DNA of 64,000 nucleotides from Streptomyces rishiriensis (GTDB taxonomy: Bacteria > Actinomycetota > Actinomycetes > Streptomycetales > Streptomycetaceae), in contig NZ_JAUSWV010000002.1 in NCBI RefSeq assembly GCF_030815485.1, positions 4,278,001-4,342,000 on the forward strand, given 5' to 3'. The notes below the pieces were generated by a model. That model saw nothing but the letters and a program-made list of their open reading frames with translations, had not been told where the DNA came from and did not search any database. This document shows, piece after piece, positions 35,670-49,381 of the stretch (positions are counted from its first letter, which is position 1; each line of letters begins with the position of its first letter). The translations under genes were made by a program, and so were the position numbers.

Positions 35670-36029
35670 TCATGCTCCTTGGGCATGGGACGGTGTCTCT
35701 GCGGCCGGGCTCGAAGGAGAAGGAAGGTTCTCTTCGGTGGCCGTTTCGGCGGCGGAGGGCCCGCCCCTGCGTGTACGCCAGGCGTCACGCAACATTTCGT
35801 GCCACCGCGGGCGCTTGCGCGGCGGAACATGGTCCACGCCGCCGAGCGACCACGGATTGCACCGCAGGATCCGCCAGGCGGTAAGTGCCGTTCCCTTGAT
35901 CGCGCCGTGCCGGTCGATGGCCGTGTAGCCGTAGTGGGAGCACGACGGGTAGTACTTGCACACCGGCCCGAGCAACGGACTGATCGTCCACTGGTAGAGC
36001 TTGATCAGAGCCAGCAGCGGGTACTTCAT
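35670..36029 (-). CDS. yidD: Membrane protein insertion efficiency factor YidD
   Basis: 119 residues with the family core LIKLYQWTISPLLGPVCKYYPSCSHYGYTAIDRHGAIKGTALTAWRILRCNPWSLGGVDHVP. Its cysteines (VCKYYPSC, RCNPW) are diagnostic. A small amphipathic protein at the inner face of the membrane that assists YidC. It overlaps rnpA by four bases. The C-terminal 35 residues form a variable tail. Confidence 0.94.
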   Translation of the reverse strand: MKYPLLALIKLYQWTISPLLGPVCKYYPSCSHYGYTAIDRHGAIKGTALTAWRILRCNPWSLGGVDHVPPRKRPRWHEMLRDAWRTRRGGPSAAETATEENLPSPSSPAAETPSHAQGA

Positions 36030-36397
36030 CGCGCGCCCCCTCCCAGTAGCCGTTGAAGGGCGGCATCCAGGTCTTGGGCCAGCTGTGCGTGGTCGGCGTC
36101 GCCCGCCCCGGGCAACGCCCGTACGACTACCAGGCTACCGGGGGGAAACAGGGTGACTCGGTCGCGCATCAGATGACGCAGTCTGCGCTTCACCTTGTTG
36201 CGCACCACCGCGCCGCCCACAGCCTTGCTCACGACGAAACCCGCACGCGTCGGGGGAGCGCTCTCCCCAGGCGCGTGCGGGTCCGTGGCACCGCTTCGAA
36301 GATGAACCACGAGGGTCGGGCGACCGGCCCGACGACCCCGTCGTACAGCGGTCGCGAAGTCCTCGCGCCGCCTCAGCCGATGCTCGGTAGGCAGCAC
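36026..36397 (-). CDS. rnpA: Ribonuclease P protein component
   Basis: 123 residues, GTG start. The RNR signature is VSKAVGGAVVRNKVKRRLRHLMRD, and the opening MLPTEHRLRRREDFATAVRRGRR is typical. It is the protein cofactor of RNase P, which matures tRNA 5' ends. It lies 22 bases after rpmH and overlaps yidD. Confidence 0.95.
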   Translation of the reverse strand: MLPTEHRLRRREDFATAVRRGRRAGRPTLVVHLRSGATDPHAPGESAPPTRAGFVVSKAVGGAVVRNKVKRRLRHLMRDRVTLFPPGSLVVVRALPGAGDADHAQLAQDLDAALQRLLGGGAR

Positions 36398-36418
36398 GAC
36401 GTCATGACCTGATCAGGC

Positions 36419-36556
36419 TCAGGCGGACAGGTTGGTGCGACCCTTGCTGCGGCGGTTCGCGAGAATCGCGCGACCGGCACGGGTGCGCATCCGCAGGCGG
36501 AAGCCGTGGGTCTTGGCACGACGACGGTTGTTCGGCTGGAAGGTGCGCTTGCTCAC
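36419..36556 (-). CDS. rpmH: 50S ribosomal protein L34
   Basis: 45 residues from GTG 36556: MSKRTFQPNNRRRAKTHGF... ending KGRTNLSA. This is the complete L34 family, highly basic. First gene of the leftward rpmH-rnpA-yidD-yidC-jag-rsmG string and divergent from dnaA, as in most bacteria. Confidence 0.97.
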   Translation of the reverse strand: MSKRTFQPNNRRRAKTHGFRLRMRTRAGRAILANRRSKGRTNLSA

Positions 36557-36727
36557 TCGGGGGCTCCAGAAATCAATCGGTGGTGGCGGGGTGCCGTCCT
36601 GGCTGTCACCGTGCGCCCACGAGGTAGCTCGCGGTTAAACGCCCGAGTGCACCGCTTCCCGATCACCTGACGTGATCTGTGCCCATCGGAGGCAGGCGGC
36701 AGCAGCCATCGACAACTCGACCTGGTT

Positions 36728-36757
36728 ACGGTACGCGCGGCTGCGCCATTCGGTCAA
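36728..36757 (-). promoter_or_regulatory. Candidate rpmH promoter
   Basis: Read on the minus strand: TTGACC, 18 bases, TACCGT, a housekeeping SigHrdB-type pair about 170 bases upstream of rpmH. Confidence 0.5.
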
Positions 36758-36777
36758 ACCGGCGGTCACGAGAGACA

Positions 36778-36786
36778 CTGTCCACA
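36778..36786 (+). promoter_or_regulatory. DnaA box upstream of dnaA
   Basis: CTGTCCACA, one mismatch from the Streptomyces consensus TTGTCCACA, 16 bases before the candidate dnaA -35 element. It suggests dnaA autoregulation. Confidence 0.65.
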
Positions 36787-36802
36787 GGCTGGGGACAACA
36801 AC

Positions 36803-36832
36803 TTGAACCGCACCCGTCGCCCTGACTACCGT
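36803..36832 (+). promoter_or_regulatory. Candidate dnaA promoter
   Basis: TTGAAC at 36803-36808, an 18-base spacer, TACCGT at 36827-36832, about 100 bases upstream of the dnaA GTG. Confidence 0.5.
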
Positions 36833-36931
36833 GGCTGGACTCCGATTCGGTCCTTTGTCCCCGCCCCGCCGATATGAATCCCGACCGTCCCACAACCACA
36901 CGTTCGTGGGACCCACGAGAGAGCGTGCCCT

Positions 36932-38944
36932 GTGGCTGACGTGCCTGCCGATCTTGCCGCAGTGTGGCCACGAGTACTGGAGCAGCTCCTCGGGGAGGGC
37001 CGCGGCCAGGGTGTCGAGGGGAAGGACGAGCACTGGATCCGGCGCTGCCAGCCGCTGGCGCTGGTCGCCGACACCGCCCTGCTCGCCGTGCCGAACGAGT
37101 TCGCGAAGGGCGTCCTCGAAGGGCGCCTCGCCCCGGTCGTCAGCGAGACGCTGAGCCGCGAGTGCGGCCGGCCGATCCGCATCGCGATCACCGTCGACGA
37201 TTCCGCCGGCGAGCCTCCGACCCCGCCGGCACCGCCGACGCAGCAGCAGTCGCGCTACGAGGAGTCGGAGCTCCCCGCCGGTCCCTACGACGGTCAGGAC
37301 AACCGGTACGAGGGTCAGGACAACCGGTACGACGGCGGCTACGACAAGCCGTACGAAAGCCAGTACGAGGGCTACGGCCGGCACCGTGCCGAGCAGCTGC
37401 CCCCGACGCCCGGCGACCAGCTCCCCGGCTCGCGCCCGGACCAGTTGCCCACCGCACGGCCCGCGTACCCGTCGGAGTACCAGCGCCCCGAGCCGGGCGC
37501 CTGGCCGCGACCGCAGCAGGACGAGCACAGCTGGCAGCAGCAGCGGCTCGGCTTCCCGGAGCGGGACCCCTACGCCTCCCCCTCGTCGCAGGACACGTAC
37601 GGCGGGTCCTCGAACCAGGCCCCGTACGGCGCCCCGTCGCAGCAGGACCCCTACGGCTCCCCGTCGCAGGACTACCGTCCCCAGTCGATGGAGCGGCCGC
37701 CGTACGATCCCTCGCCGTACGGGCAGAAGCGCTCGGAGTACGAGCCGTCGCGCTCCGACTACGACCAGCGCGACAGCGGACGGCGTGAGCTGTCCGACCC
37801 GTCGGCCGGTCCCGGTCACCCGCACCGCGGTGGCCCGGCCGGCCCCGGCCAGTCCGGCCCGCCCGGGCAGTCGGCCAAGCAGTCCTCGCCGACGCCCGGC
37901 CCCGGTGAGCCGACCGCCCGCCTGAACCCGAAGTACCTCTTCGACACGTTCGTCATCGGCGCGTCCAACCGCTTCGCGCACGCGGCCGCCGTCGCCGTCG
38001 CCGAGGCACCCGCGAAGGCCTACAACCCGCTGTTCATCTACGGGGAGTCGGGCCTGGGCAAAACGCACCTGCTGCACGCCATCGGGCACTACGCGCGGAG
38101 CCTCTACCCGGGCACGCGTGTGCGGTACGTGAGCTCCGAGGAGTTCACCAACGAGTTCATCAACTCGATCCGCGACGGCAAGGGCGACAGCTTCCGCAAG
38201 CGGTACCGCGAGATGGACATCCTGCTCGTCGACGACATCCAGTTCCTCGCGGACAAGGAGTCGACGCAGGAGGAGTTCTTCCACACCTTCAACACGCTCC
38301 ACAACGCGAACAAGCAGATCGTGCTGTCCAGCGACCGGCCGCCGAAGCAGCTGGTCACGCTGGAGGACCGGCTGCGGAACCGTTTCGAGTGGGGCCTGAT
38401 CACCGATGTGCAGCCGCCCGAGCTGGAGACGCGGATCGCCATCCTCCGCAAGAAGGCGGTCCAGGAGCAGCTGAACGCGCCGCCGGAGGTGCTGGAGTTC
38501 ATCGCGTCCCGGATCTCACGCAACATCCGCGAGCTGGAGGGCGCGCTGATCCGGGTGACGGCGTTCGCGTCGCTCAACCGGCAGCCGGTGGACCTGGGCC
38601 TGACGGAGATCGTGCTGAAGGACCTCATCCCCGGCGGCGAGGACTCCGCCCCGGAGATCACCTCGACGGCCATCATGGGCGCCACCGCCGACTATTTCGG
38701 TCTGACGGTGGAGGACCTGTGCGGCACCTCGCGCGGGCGCGCCCTGGTGACGGCCCGCCAGATCGCCATGTACCTGTGCCGCGAGCTGACGGACCTTTCG
38801 TTGCCGAAGATCGGCGCGCTGTTCGGTGGGCGTGACCATACGACGGTCATGCACGCGGACCGCAAGATCCGCAATCTGATGGCCGAGCGGCGCTCCATCT
38901 ACAACCAGGTCACCGAGCTGACCAACCGCATCAAGAACGGCTGA
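36932..38944 (+). CDS. dnaA: Chromosomal replication initiator DnaA
   Basis: 670 residues from GTG. Domain I (residues 1-85) is ADVPADLAAVWPRVLEQLLGEG...; a very long Tyr/Gln/Pro-rich domain II runs to about 325, the genus hallmark. Domain III AAA+ has Walker A IYGESGLGKTHLL and Walker B ILLVDDIQFLADK. Domain IV carries the DnaA signature GGRDHTTVMHADRKI. It binds DnaA boxes in the following 1.4-kb gap and opens oriC. A strong hairpin follows the stop. Confidence 0.97.
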   Translation: MADVPADLAAVWPRVLEQLLGEGRGQGVEGKDEHWIRRCQPLALVADTALLAVPNEFAKGVLEGRLAPVVSETLSRECGRPIRIAITVDDSAGEPPTPPAPPTQQQSRYEESELPAGPYDGQDNRYEGQDNRYDGGYDKPYESQYEGYGRHRAEQLPPTPGDQLPGSRPDQLPTARPAYPSEYQRPEPGAWPRPQQDEHSWQQQRLGFPERDPYASPSSQDTYGGSSNQAPYGAPSQQDPYGSPSQDYRPQSMERPPYDPSPYGQKRSEYEPSRSDYDQRDSGRRELSDPSAGPGHPHRGGPAGPGQSGPPGQSAKQSSPTPGPGEPTARLNPKYLFDTFVIGASNRFAHAAAVAVAEAPAKAYNPLFIYGESGLGKTHLLHAIGHYARSLYPGTRVRYVSSEEFTNEFINSIRDGKGDSFRKRYREMDILLVDDIQFLADKESTQEEFFHTFNTLHNANKQIVLSSDRPPKQLVTLEDRLRNRFEWGLITDVQPPELETRIAILRKKAVQEQLNAPPEVLEFIASRISRNIRELEGALIRVTAFASLNRQPVDLGLTEIVLKDLIPGGEDSAPEITSTAIMGATADYFGLTVEDLCGTSRGRALVTARQIAMYLCRELTDLSLPKIGALFGGRDHTTVMHADRKIRNLMAERRSIYNQVTELTNRIKNG

Positions 38945-38977
38945 CGGCACCGCACAGCGCGCACGGACGTCACTGAG

Positions 38978-39009
38978 GGCGCCCCTGGAGGCAGAACTCC
39001 AGGGGCGCC
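38978..39009 (+). terminator. Terminator after dnaA
   Basis: Perfect stem GGCGCCCCTGGAG / CTCCAGGGGCGCC with a 6-base loop, 34 bases past the dnaA stop. Confidence 0.85.
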
Positions 39010-39019
39010 TTCCGCCGCT

Positions 39020-39560
39020 CCGGGCCCGGGCAGGGGCGGGCAGGAGGCGGGCAGGGGCCGAGCGCCGGGCGGGCACGGGCGGAACGCGGGGCGGACGCGA
39101 ACCGAGCGCGGGGCGGACAGGGGCGGAACGCGCGGCGGGCACTGCGGAACGCGGGGCGGGTAGTGGGCGGGCAGGGGCCGGACGCACAGGGCGAGCACGG
39201 GCCGGGCACGCGCGCCGTCGGCGGCCGCTCCCGAGCCGTTCGCGTGCTTGATCAAGGCCCTGTCCGATGCCAAGCCGAGGCCGATCCATGCCGATCCCAG
39301 GCCGGTCTCGACCCCCATCCACCCCGTCCCGGGCCCATCCGCACCGATCCGAGGCCGATCCCCGGGCCCATCCGCATCGATCCAAGGCCGATCCCAGGCC
39401 GGTCCAAGGCCGATCCCCGCCCCGGCCCAAGCCGACACGAAAGCGGATCCGACGCTAATGACAGGCCGGTCCGGGGCCGATCCGGGGCGGAACCGGGGCG
39501 GAACCGAGGCCGATCCGGGGCGGAACCCGCGCCGAACCGCCTCCGCCGACCGTCGTCCAC
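39020..39560. repeat. GC-rich degenerate repeat tract in the dnaA-dnaN gap
   Basis: The first half (to about 39235) repeats GGGCGG / GCGGAACGCGGGGCGG-type units. The second half (39270-39540) repeats GGCCGATCC and GGCCGGTCC. A near-perfect 32-base unit occurs at 39331-39362 and again at 39364-39395 (two mismatches), and a 17-base unit CCGATCCCAGGCCGGTC at 39291 and 39388. There is no coding pattern and no DnaA boxes. Confidence 0.75.
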
Positions 39561-40352
39561 TGCTCACCCGGTGTTCGATTACCGGCCGGGTTACGGCCAC
39601 TCTCCACAGATTCGGTGACTTTCTCTCGTCCACACCCTGGGGACCGGGAAGTTGTCCAGACTGTGTCCACAGGCGCTCCCGGTGCGGGACCATTGGACCA
39701 GGTCACCTGGCTGTGGATTCGTGGACGAAGGATTTCCACAGCCTGTGGACAAAGAAATGATCCACAGGCTGTGCACGGAGTTGTCCACCGGCAACCCACA
39801 GGCTGAGGCCGGTTGTCCCCAGCGATCACCGGCTTCTCCACATGTCTGTCCACTGTTCGGCAACCTGGCGCGCCTCCTCACCGAGTCGAGTGAAAGGCGT
39901 CACACGAAGGTGCCGGGTCGGCCTGTGGGAAAGCCGGGTAAACCTGGGGACGCCGCTGGGGACAACTCGCCTCCGCCTGTGCACGGAGTGTGCAGAACTT
40001 TCTGTTCTCCACAGAAGGCCCTAGTTGTCCACCGCCTCCGCCCACAGGCCCGGTGGACAAAATCTTGCCTCTGAGCTGGGAAAACGAGGTTATCCACCGT
40101 TTCCACAGCCCCTACTACTACTCCCGACTAGAGAGAGCGAGAAATCCGTTTAGAAGGGGGTCCTGTGCACAACTCGCTCCTCGGTGCCCGGCTGCCCCTC
40201 GTCACGACTTGACCCCGAGGGGCACCGACTGACAGTGCGGTGCGTCAGACTGGTCCTCGTTGGTCCTGCCCCTCGCCGGGGCCGACCACACCGAGACAGA
40301 CGACGAAGGCCAGGCAGGGCGAGAACGCCGGCAACAGCAGGAGGCGGCAAGA
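39561..40352. other. oriC: Chromosomal replication origin oriC
   Basis: The dnaA-dnaN gap with clustered DnaA boxes of TTGTCCACA type. Forward: 39652 (TTGTCCAGA), 39663 (GTGTCCACA), 39781 (TTGTCCACC), 39813 (TTGTCCCCA), 39846 (CTGTCCACT), 40025 (TTGTCCACC), 40090 (TTATCCACC). Reverse: 39744 (perfect TGTGGACAA), 40052 (GGTGGACAA), 40164 (TGTGCACAA). Further TGTGGA/TCCACA half sites lie between. The Streptomyces origin is known to lie here. An AT-rich stretch around 40080-40150 is the likeliest unwinding or promoter zone, which is inference. Confidence 0.92.
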
Positions 40353-41483
40353 GTGAAGATCCGGGTGGAACGCGACGTACTCGCGGAGGCCGTGGCCTGG
40401 GCGGCACGCAGCCTCCCGGCCCGTCCGCCGGCGCCTGTCCTCGCCGGCCTGCTGCTGAAGGCCCAGGACGGCCAGCTGAGCCTGTCCAGCTTCGACTACG
40501 AGGTCTCCGCGCGGGTCTCCGTGGACACCGAGGTCGAGGAGGAGGGCACGGTCCTCGTCTCCGGCCGCCTGCTCGCGGACATCTGCCGCGCCCTGCCCAA
40601 CCGTCCGGTGGAGATCTCCACAGACGGTGTACGGGCGACGGTGGTCTGCGGCTCCTCGCGCTTCACCCTCCACACCCTGCCTGTGGAGGAGTACCCGTCC
40701 CTGCCGCAGATGCCGAACGCCACGGGCACGGTCCCCGGCGAGGTCTTCGCCTCCGCGGCCGCCCAGGTCGCCATCGCCGCCGGCCGTGACGACACGCTGC
40801 CGGTCCTCACCGGTGTGCGCATCGAGATCGAGGGCGACACGGTCACGCTGGCCTCCACCGACCGCTACCGCTTCGCGGTCCGCGAGTTCCTGTGGAAGCC
40901 GGAGAACCCGGATGCCTCCGCGGTCGCCCTGGTGCCCGCCAAGACGCTCCTGGACACCGCCAAGGCGCTCACGAGCGGCGACAGCGTCATCCTGGCGCTG
41001 TCCGGCTCCGGCTCCGGCGAGGGCCTGATCGGTTTCGAGGGCGCGGGACGGCGTACGACGACCCGCCTCCTGGAGGGCGACCTCCCGAAGTACCGCACGC
41101 TGTTCCCGACCGAGTTCAACTCCGTCGCCGTGATCGAGACCGCCCCCTTCGTGGAGGCCGTCAAGCGCGTGGCCCTGGTCGCCGAGCGCAACACCCCGGT
41201 GCGGCTCAGCTTCGAGCAGGGTGTGCTCATCCTGGAGGCCGGCTCCAGCGACGACGCACAGGCTGTGGAGCGGGTCGACGCCCAGCTCGAGGGCGACGAC
41301 ATCTCGATCGCCTTCAACCCGACCTTCCTGCTGGACGGCCTGAGCGCCATCGACTCCCCGGTCGCCCAGCTGTCCTTCACGACGTCCACGAAGCCGGCGC
41401 TGCTCAGCGGCAAGCCGGCGCTGGACGCGGAGGCGGACGAGGCCTACAAGTACCTGATCATGCCGGTGCGCCTCAGCGGCTGA
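40353..41483 (+). CDS. dnaN: DNA polymerase III beta subunit (sliding clamp)
   Basis: 376 residues starting VKIRVERDVLAEAVAWAARSLP, with the three-fold clamp domain architecture and the C-terminal YKYLIMPVRL that contacts clamp partners. GTG 40353 has GGAGGCGG upstream; a longer in-frame start would add 31 unconserved residues. It encircles DNA and tethers polymerase III. It is immediately downstream of oriC. Confidence 0.97.
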   Translation: MKIRVERDVLAEAVAWAARSLPARPPAPVLAGLLLKAQDGQLSLSSFDYEVSARVSVDTEVEEEGTVLVSGRLLADICRALPNRPVEISTDGVRATVVCGSSRFTLHTLPVEEYPSLPQMPNATGTVPGEVFASAAAQVAIAAGRDDTLPVLTGVRIEIEGDTVTLASTDRYRFAVREFLWKPENPDASAVALVPAKTLLDTAKALTSGDSVILALSGSGSGEGLIGFEGAGRRTTTRLLEGDLPKYRTLFPTEFNSVAVIETAPFVEAVKRVALVAERNTPVRLSFEQGVLILEAGSSDDAQAVERVDAQLEGDDISIAFNPTFLLDGLSAIDSPVAQLSFTTSTKPALLSGKPALDAEADEAYKYLIMPVRLSG

Positions 41484-41684
41484 CGCCGGCGCCGTGATCC
41501 GGCCGGTCGTCCACAGGCCGTGGACGACCGGGGCGGTCCCTGGGGAGGAGCCATCGGTGAATCCCCAGGTGGGGTCGTACGTCTGAGCGCGTATGCCCAC
41601 AGGTGTGCGTGACCGTCCGGGTTTAGGCTCGGACATGGGTACGAAGGTGCCCCACACGCCACACAGCGACCTAAGGAACAACTG

Positions 41685-42560
41685 ATGGAGCTCGGTCTCG
41701 TCGGCCTCGGCAAGATGGGCGGCAACATGCGCGAGCGGATCCGCCGCGCAGGCCACACCGTCGTCGGATACGACCGCAACCCGGACCTCGCCGATGTCCA
41801 CAGCCTGGAAGAGCTTGTGGGCAAGCTCAAGGGCCCGCGGGTGGTCTGGGTGATGGTTCCGGCCGGTGCCGCCACCCAGTCGACCGTCGACGAGCTCGCC
41901 GAGCTGCTGGAGCCGGGCGACGTCGTCGTGGACGGCGGCAACTCCCGCTGGACGGACGACGAGAAGCACGCCGGGGAACTGGCCGCCAAGGGCATCGGCT
42001 TCGTGGACTGCGGCGTCTCCGGCGGTGTCTGGGGCCTGGAGAACGGCTACGCGCTGATGTACGGCGGCGACGCGGAGCACGTCGCCAAGGTGCAGCCCGT
42101 CTTCGACGCGCTGAAGCCCGAGGGCGACTTCGGCGCGGTGCACGCAGGCAAGGTCGGCGCCGGCCACTTCGCGAAGATGGTCCACAACGGCATCGAGTAC
42201 GCCATGATGCAGGCCTACGCCGAGGGCTGGGAGCTGCTGGAGAAGGTCGACTCCGTCACGGACGTGCGCGAGGTCTTCCGGTCCTGGCAGGAGGGCACGG
42301 TCATCCGGTCCTGGCTGCTGGACCTGGCCGTCAACGCTCTCGACGAGGACGAGCACCTCGACAAGCTGCGCGGCTTCGCGCAGGACTCCGGCGAGGGCCG
42401 CTGGACGGTCGAGGCCGCCATCGACAACGCCGTGCCGCTGCCCGCCATCACTGCCTCGCTGTTCGCGCGGTTCGCCTCCCGCCAGGAGGACTCGCCGCAG
42501 ATGAAGATGATCGCGGCGCTGCGCAACCAGTTCGGCGGCCACGCGGTCGAGAAGAAGTAA
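41685..42560 (+). CDS. gnd: 6-phosphogluconate dehydrogenase (decarboxylating), short type
   Basis: 291 residues, the short YqeC-like form rather than the 480-residue type. Rossmann motif MELGLVGLGKMGGNMRERI at the start, substrate-binding VDCGVSGGVWGLENGYALMYGG, and catalytic segment KVGAGHFAKMVHNGIEYAMMQ. It oxidises 6-phosphogluconate to ribulose-5-phosphate and CO2; short enzymes often prefer NAD+. It is a conserved Streptomyces insertion between dnaN and recF. Confidence 0.92.
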   Translation: MELGLVGLGKMGGNMRERIRRAGHTVVGYDRNPDLADVHSLEELVGKLKGPRVVWVMVPAGAATQSTVDELAELLEPGDVVVDGGNSRWTDDEKHAGELAAKGIGFVDCGVSGGVWGLENGYALMYGGDAEHVAKVQPVFDALKPEGDFGAVHAGKVGAGHFAKMVHNGIEYAMMQAYAEGWELLEKVDSVTDVREVFRSWQEGTVIRSWLLDLAVNALDEDEHLDKLRGFAQDSGEGRWTVEAAIDNAVPLPAITASLFARFASRQEDSPQMKMIAALRNQFGGHAVEKK

Positions 42561-42612
42561 TCCACAGGGTCGCCCCGCGATCCACAACCCTGGGGGAGGT
42601 CGGCGAACGACC

Positions 42613-43734
42613 ATGCACGTCACGCATCTGTCGCTGGCCGACTTCCGCTCGTACGCCCGGGTCGAGGTTCCGCTCGACCCGGGCGTCACCTCGTTCGTGG
42701 GCCCCAACGGGCAGGGCAAGACGAACCTCGTCGAGGCCGTCGGATACCTCGCCACCCTCGGCAGCCACCGGGTCGCCTCGGACGCGCCCCTGGTCCGCAT
42801 GGGCGCCGACCGCGCGATCGTCCGGGCGCAGATCAGACAGGGCGAGCGGCAGCAGCTGATCGAGCTGGAGCTGAACCCGGGCAAGGCCAACCGGGCCCGG
42901 ATCAACAGGTCGTCGCAGGTCAGGCCCCGTGATGTGCTGGGCATCGTACGGACGGTGCTGTTCGCGCCCGAGGATCTCGCGCTGATCAAGGGCGATCCCG
43001 GTGAGCGGCGCCGTTTCCTCGACGAGCTGATCACCGCGCGCTCCCCGCGGATGGCGGGTGTGCGCTCGGACTACGAGAGGGTGCTCAAGCAGCGCAACAC
43101 GCTGCTCAAGTCGGCCGCGCTCGCCCGACGGCACGGCGGCCGCTCCATGGACCTGTCGACCCTGGACGTGTGGGACCAGCACCTCGCGCGGGTGGGCGCC
43201 GAGCTGCTCGCCCAGCGCCTCGACCTGGTCGCCGCGATCCAGCCGCTCGCCGACAAGGCGTACGAGCAACTGGCGCCGGGCGGCGGTCCCGTGGCCCTGG
43301 AGTACAAGCCGTCCGCGCCCGGTGAGGCACACACGCGTGAAGACCTCTACGGGCAGCTGATGGCCGCGCTCGCGGACGTCCGCAAGCAGGAGATCGAGCG
43401 GGGCGTGACGCTGGTGGGCCCGCACCGGGACGACGTGGTCCTCAAGCTCGGCCAGTTGCCGGCCAAGGGGTACGCCTCCCACGGCGAGTCCTGGTCGTAC
43501 GCGCTGGCGCTGCGGCTGGCCTCGTACGACCTGCTGCGGGCGGAGGGCAACGAGCCGGTTCTGGTACTGGACGACGTCTTCGCAGAGCTGGACGTCCGTC
43601 GGCGGGAGCGGCTGGCCGAGCTGGTGGCGCCGGGCGAGCAGGTGCTGGTGACGGCGGCGGTCGACGACGACGTACCGCATGTGCTCGCGGGGGCCAGGTA
43701 CGCCGTGGCCGAGGGGACGGTGGAGCGCGTATGA
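42613..43734 (+). CDS. recF: DNA replication and repair protein RecF
   Basis: 373 residues. Walker A FVGPNGQGKTNLVEAV near residue 30, the signature region around ARSPRMAGVRSDYERVL, and Walker B PVLVLDDVFAELDVRRRERLAELV close to the C-terminus. An SMC-like ATPase that helps load RecA at gaps. It follows gnd by 52 bases and overlaps the DUF721 gene by four, so the two are translationally coupled. Confidence 0.95.
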   Translation: MHVTHLSLADFRSYARVEVPLDPGVTSFVGPNGQGKTNLVEAVGYLATLGSHRVASDAPLVRMGADRAIVRAQIRQGERQQLIELELNPGKANRARINRSSQVRPRDVLGIVRTVLFAPEDLALIKGDPGERRRFLDELITARSPRMAGVRSDYERVLKQRNTLLKSAALARRHGGRSMDLSTLDVWDQHLARVGAELLAQRLDLVAAIQPLADKAYEQLAPGGGPVALEYKPSAPGEAHTREDLYGQLMAALADVRKQEIERGVTLVGPHRDDVVLKLGQLPAKGYASHGESWSYALALRLASYDLLRAEGNEPVLVLDDVFAELDVRRRERLAELVAPGEQVLVTAAVDDDVPHVLAGARYAVAEGTVERV

Positions 43735-44267
43735 CCGCCGACGAGCCCGCCGCGAAGCGGGATCCCGAGCCGTCCGGGGTCGATCTCGCGCGCGTGGCGC
43801 TCAGGGCGGCCCGCGAGCAGGCACGCGCGCGGGGGGACGCGGCGCAGCAGAAGAAGCAGGCGCGTCGTGGTGGCGGTCTGCGCTCCGGCGCGCGCGCGGA
43901 CGGCCGCGATCCCATGGCGCTGGGCGCGGCGATCAACCGGCTGCTCAACGAGCGCGGGTGGGAGGCGCCGGCGGCGGTGGGCGGTGTGATGGGCCGGTGG
44001 CCGCAGATCGTCGGCGAGGACGTCGCGAAGCACTGCGTGCCGGAGAAGTACGACGAGGACGAGCGGGCGCTGATCGTGCGCTGCGACTCCACGGCCTGGG
44101 CGACGAACCTGCGCCTGCTCGCCCCGACTCTGGTCGCGCGTCTCAACGAGGATCTGGGCCACGGCACGGTGCAGCTGATCAAGGTGCTCGGGCCCAACGG
44201 TCCCGCGCGCCGCTACGGCCCCCTCAGGGCCCCTGGAAGCACCGGTCCCGGCGATACCTACGGGTGA
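43731..44267 (+). CDS. dciA: DUF721/DciA family protein, probable helicase loader
   Basis: 178 residues. A basic, disordered N-terminus (about 55) precedes the DUF721 KH-like domain PMALGAAINRLLNERGWEAPAAVGGVMGRWPQIVGEDVAKHC...LIVRCDSTAWATNLRLLAPTLVARLN. DciA proteins act with the replicative helicase DnaB in bacteria lacking DnaC/DnaI. The position beside recF and gyrB near oriC fits. The gene symbol rests on family, not on direct evidence here. Confidence 0.85.
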   Translation: MTADEPAAKRDPEPSGVDLARVALRAAREQARARGDAAQQKKQARRGGGLRSGARADGRDPMALGAAINRLLNERGWEAPAAVGGVMGRWPQIVGEDVAKHCVPEKYDEDERALIVRCDSTAWATNLRLLAPTLVARLNEDLGHGTVQLIKVLGPNGPARRYGPLRAPGSTGPGDTYG

Positions 44268-44285
44268 CGTGCGTCACGCTTTTCG

Positions 44286-44319
44286 AGGCCGGGAGGATCC
44301 CCTGAGGACCGCCCGGCCT
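44286..44319 (+). terminator. Terminator after the recF-dciA unit
   Basis: Stem AGGCCGGG / CCCGGCCT around an 18-base loop, 19 bases past the stop codon. Confidence 0.65.
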
Positions 44320-44665
44320 TCGTCGTGTGTGCCTGCGTGCGGGTGCGAATCCGGACGTGACTCCCAAGTAGCCAAGGGTTGACGCCTCGAAGGGCTGAGT
44401 GCCTCCGTGAGCCTCTTGGAGCCCCCTTCCGTATATCGGGACCCGGAAGAGACCGGTTGAGGGCGGCACATGCGGACTCAGGTACCGGCAAACACCCATC
44501 AGTGTCAGTGCTACCGGTAGACTGGAAGCCAATCCCGCCCCGAACGTGGGGACCGCCCGGGAGAAGCTGAGCAACGCTGATCAAGGCTTACCAACGCAAC
44601 ATGCCGCAGCCGCTCCGGCAACCTGCCGACGAGCCTGGCTGGTGCTGTGCCAGAAAGGGCGCTTC
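44320..44665 (+). promoter_or_regulatory. gyrB upstream region
   Basis: About 345 bases without a gene before gyrB. A TAGACT -10-like hexamer at 44518-44523 follows the small palindrome CTACCGGTAG, but no matching -35 element at the right distance was seen. It likely holds the supercoiling-responsive gyrBA promoter. Confidence 0.4.
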
Positions 44666-46726
<2,061 letters not shown>

Positions 46727-46768
46727 GTCGGTCTCAGCTGACCGCGTCAGAAAGGATTCTCACCAGCA

Positions 46769-49363
<2,595 letters not shown>

Positions 49364-49381
49364 CACGAGGAGTGAGTCATC

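Larger units (their letters stand above)
36557..36931. promoter_or_regulatory. Divergent rpmH/dnaA promoter region
   Basis: 375 bases without a gene. A DnaA box CTGTCCACA lies at 36778-36786. Promoter-like hexamer pairs for both directions are listed separately. No hairpin or riboswitch was seen. Confidence 0.7.

Noticed and set aside
44495..44523. A complete gyrB promoter around TAGACT
   Set aside because: No -35 hexamer at 16-19 bases upstream; the -10 match alone is weak.
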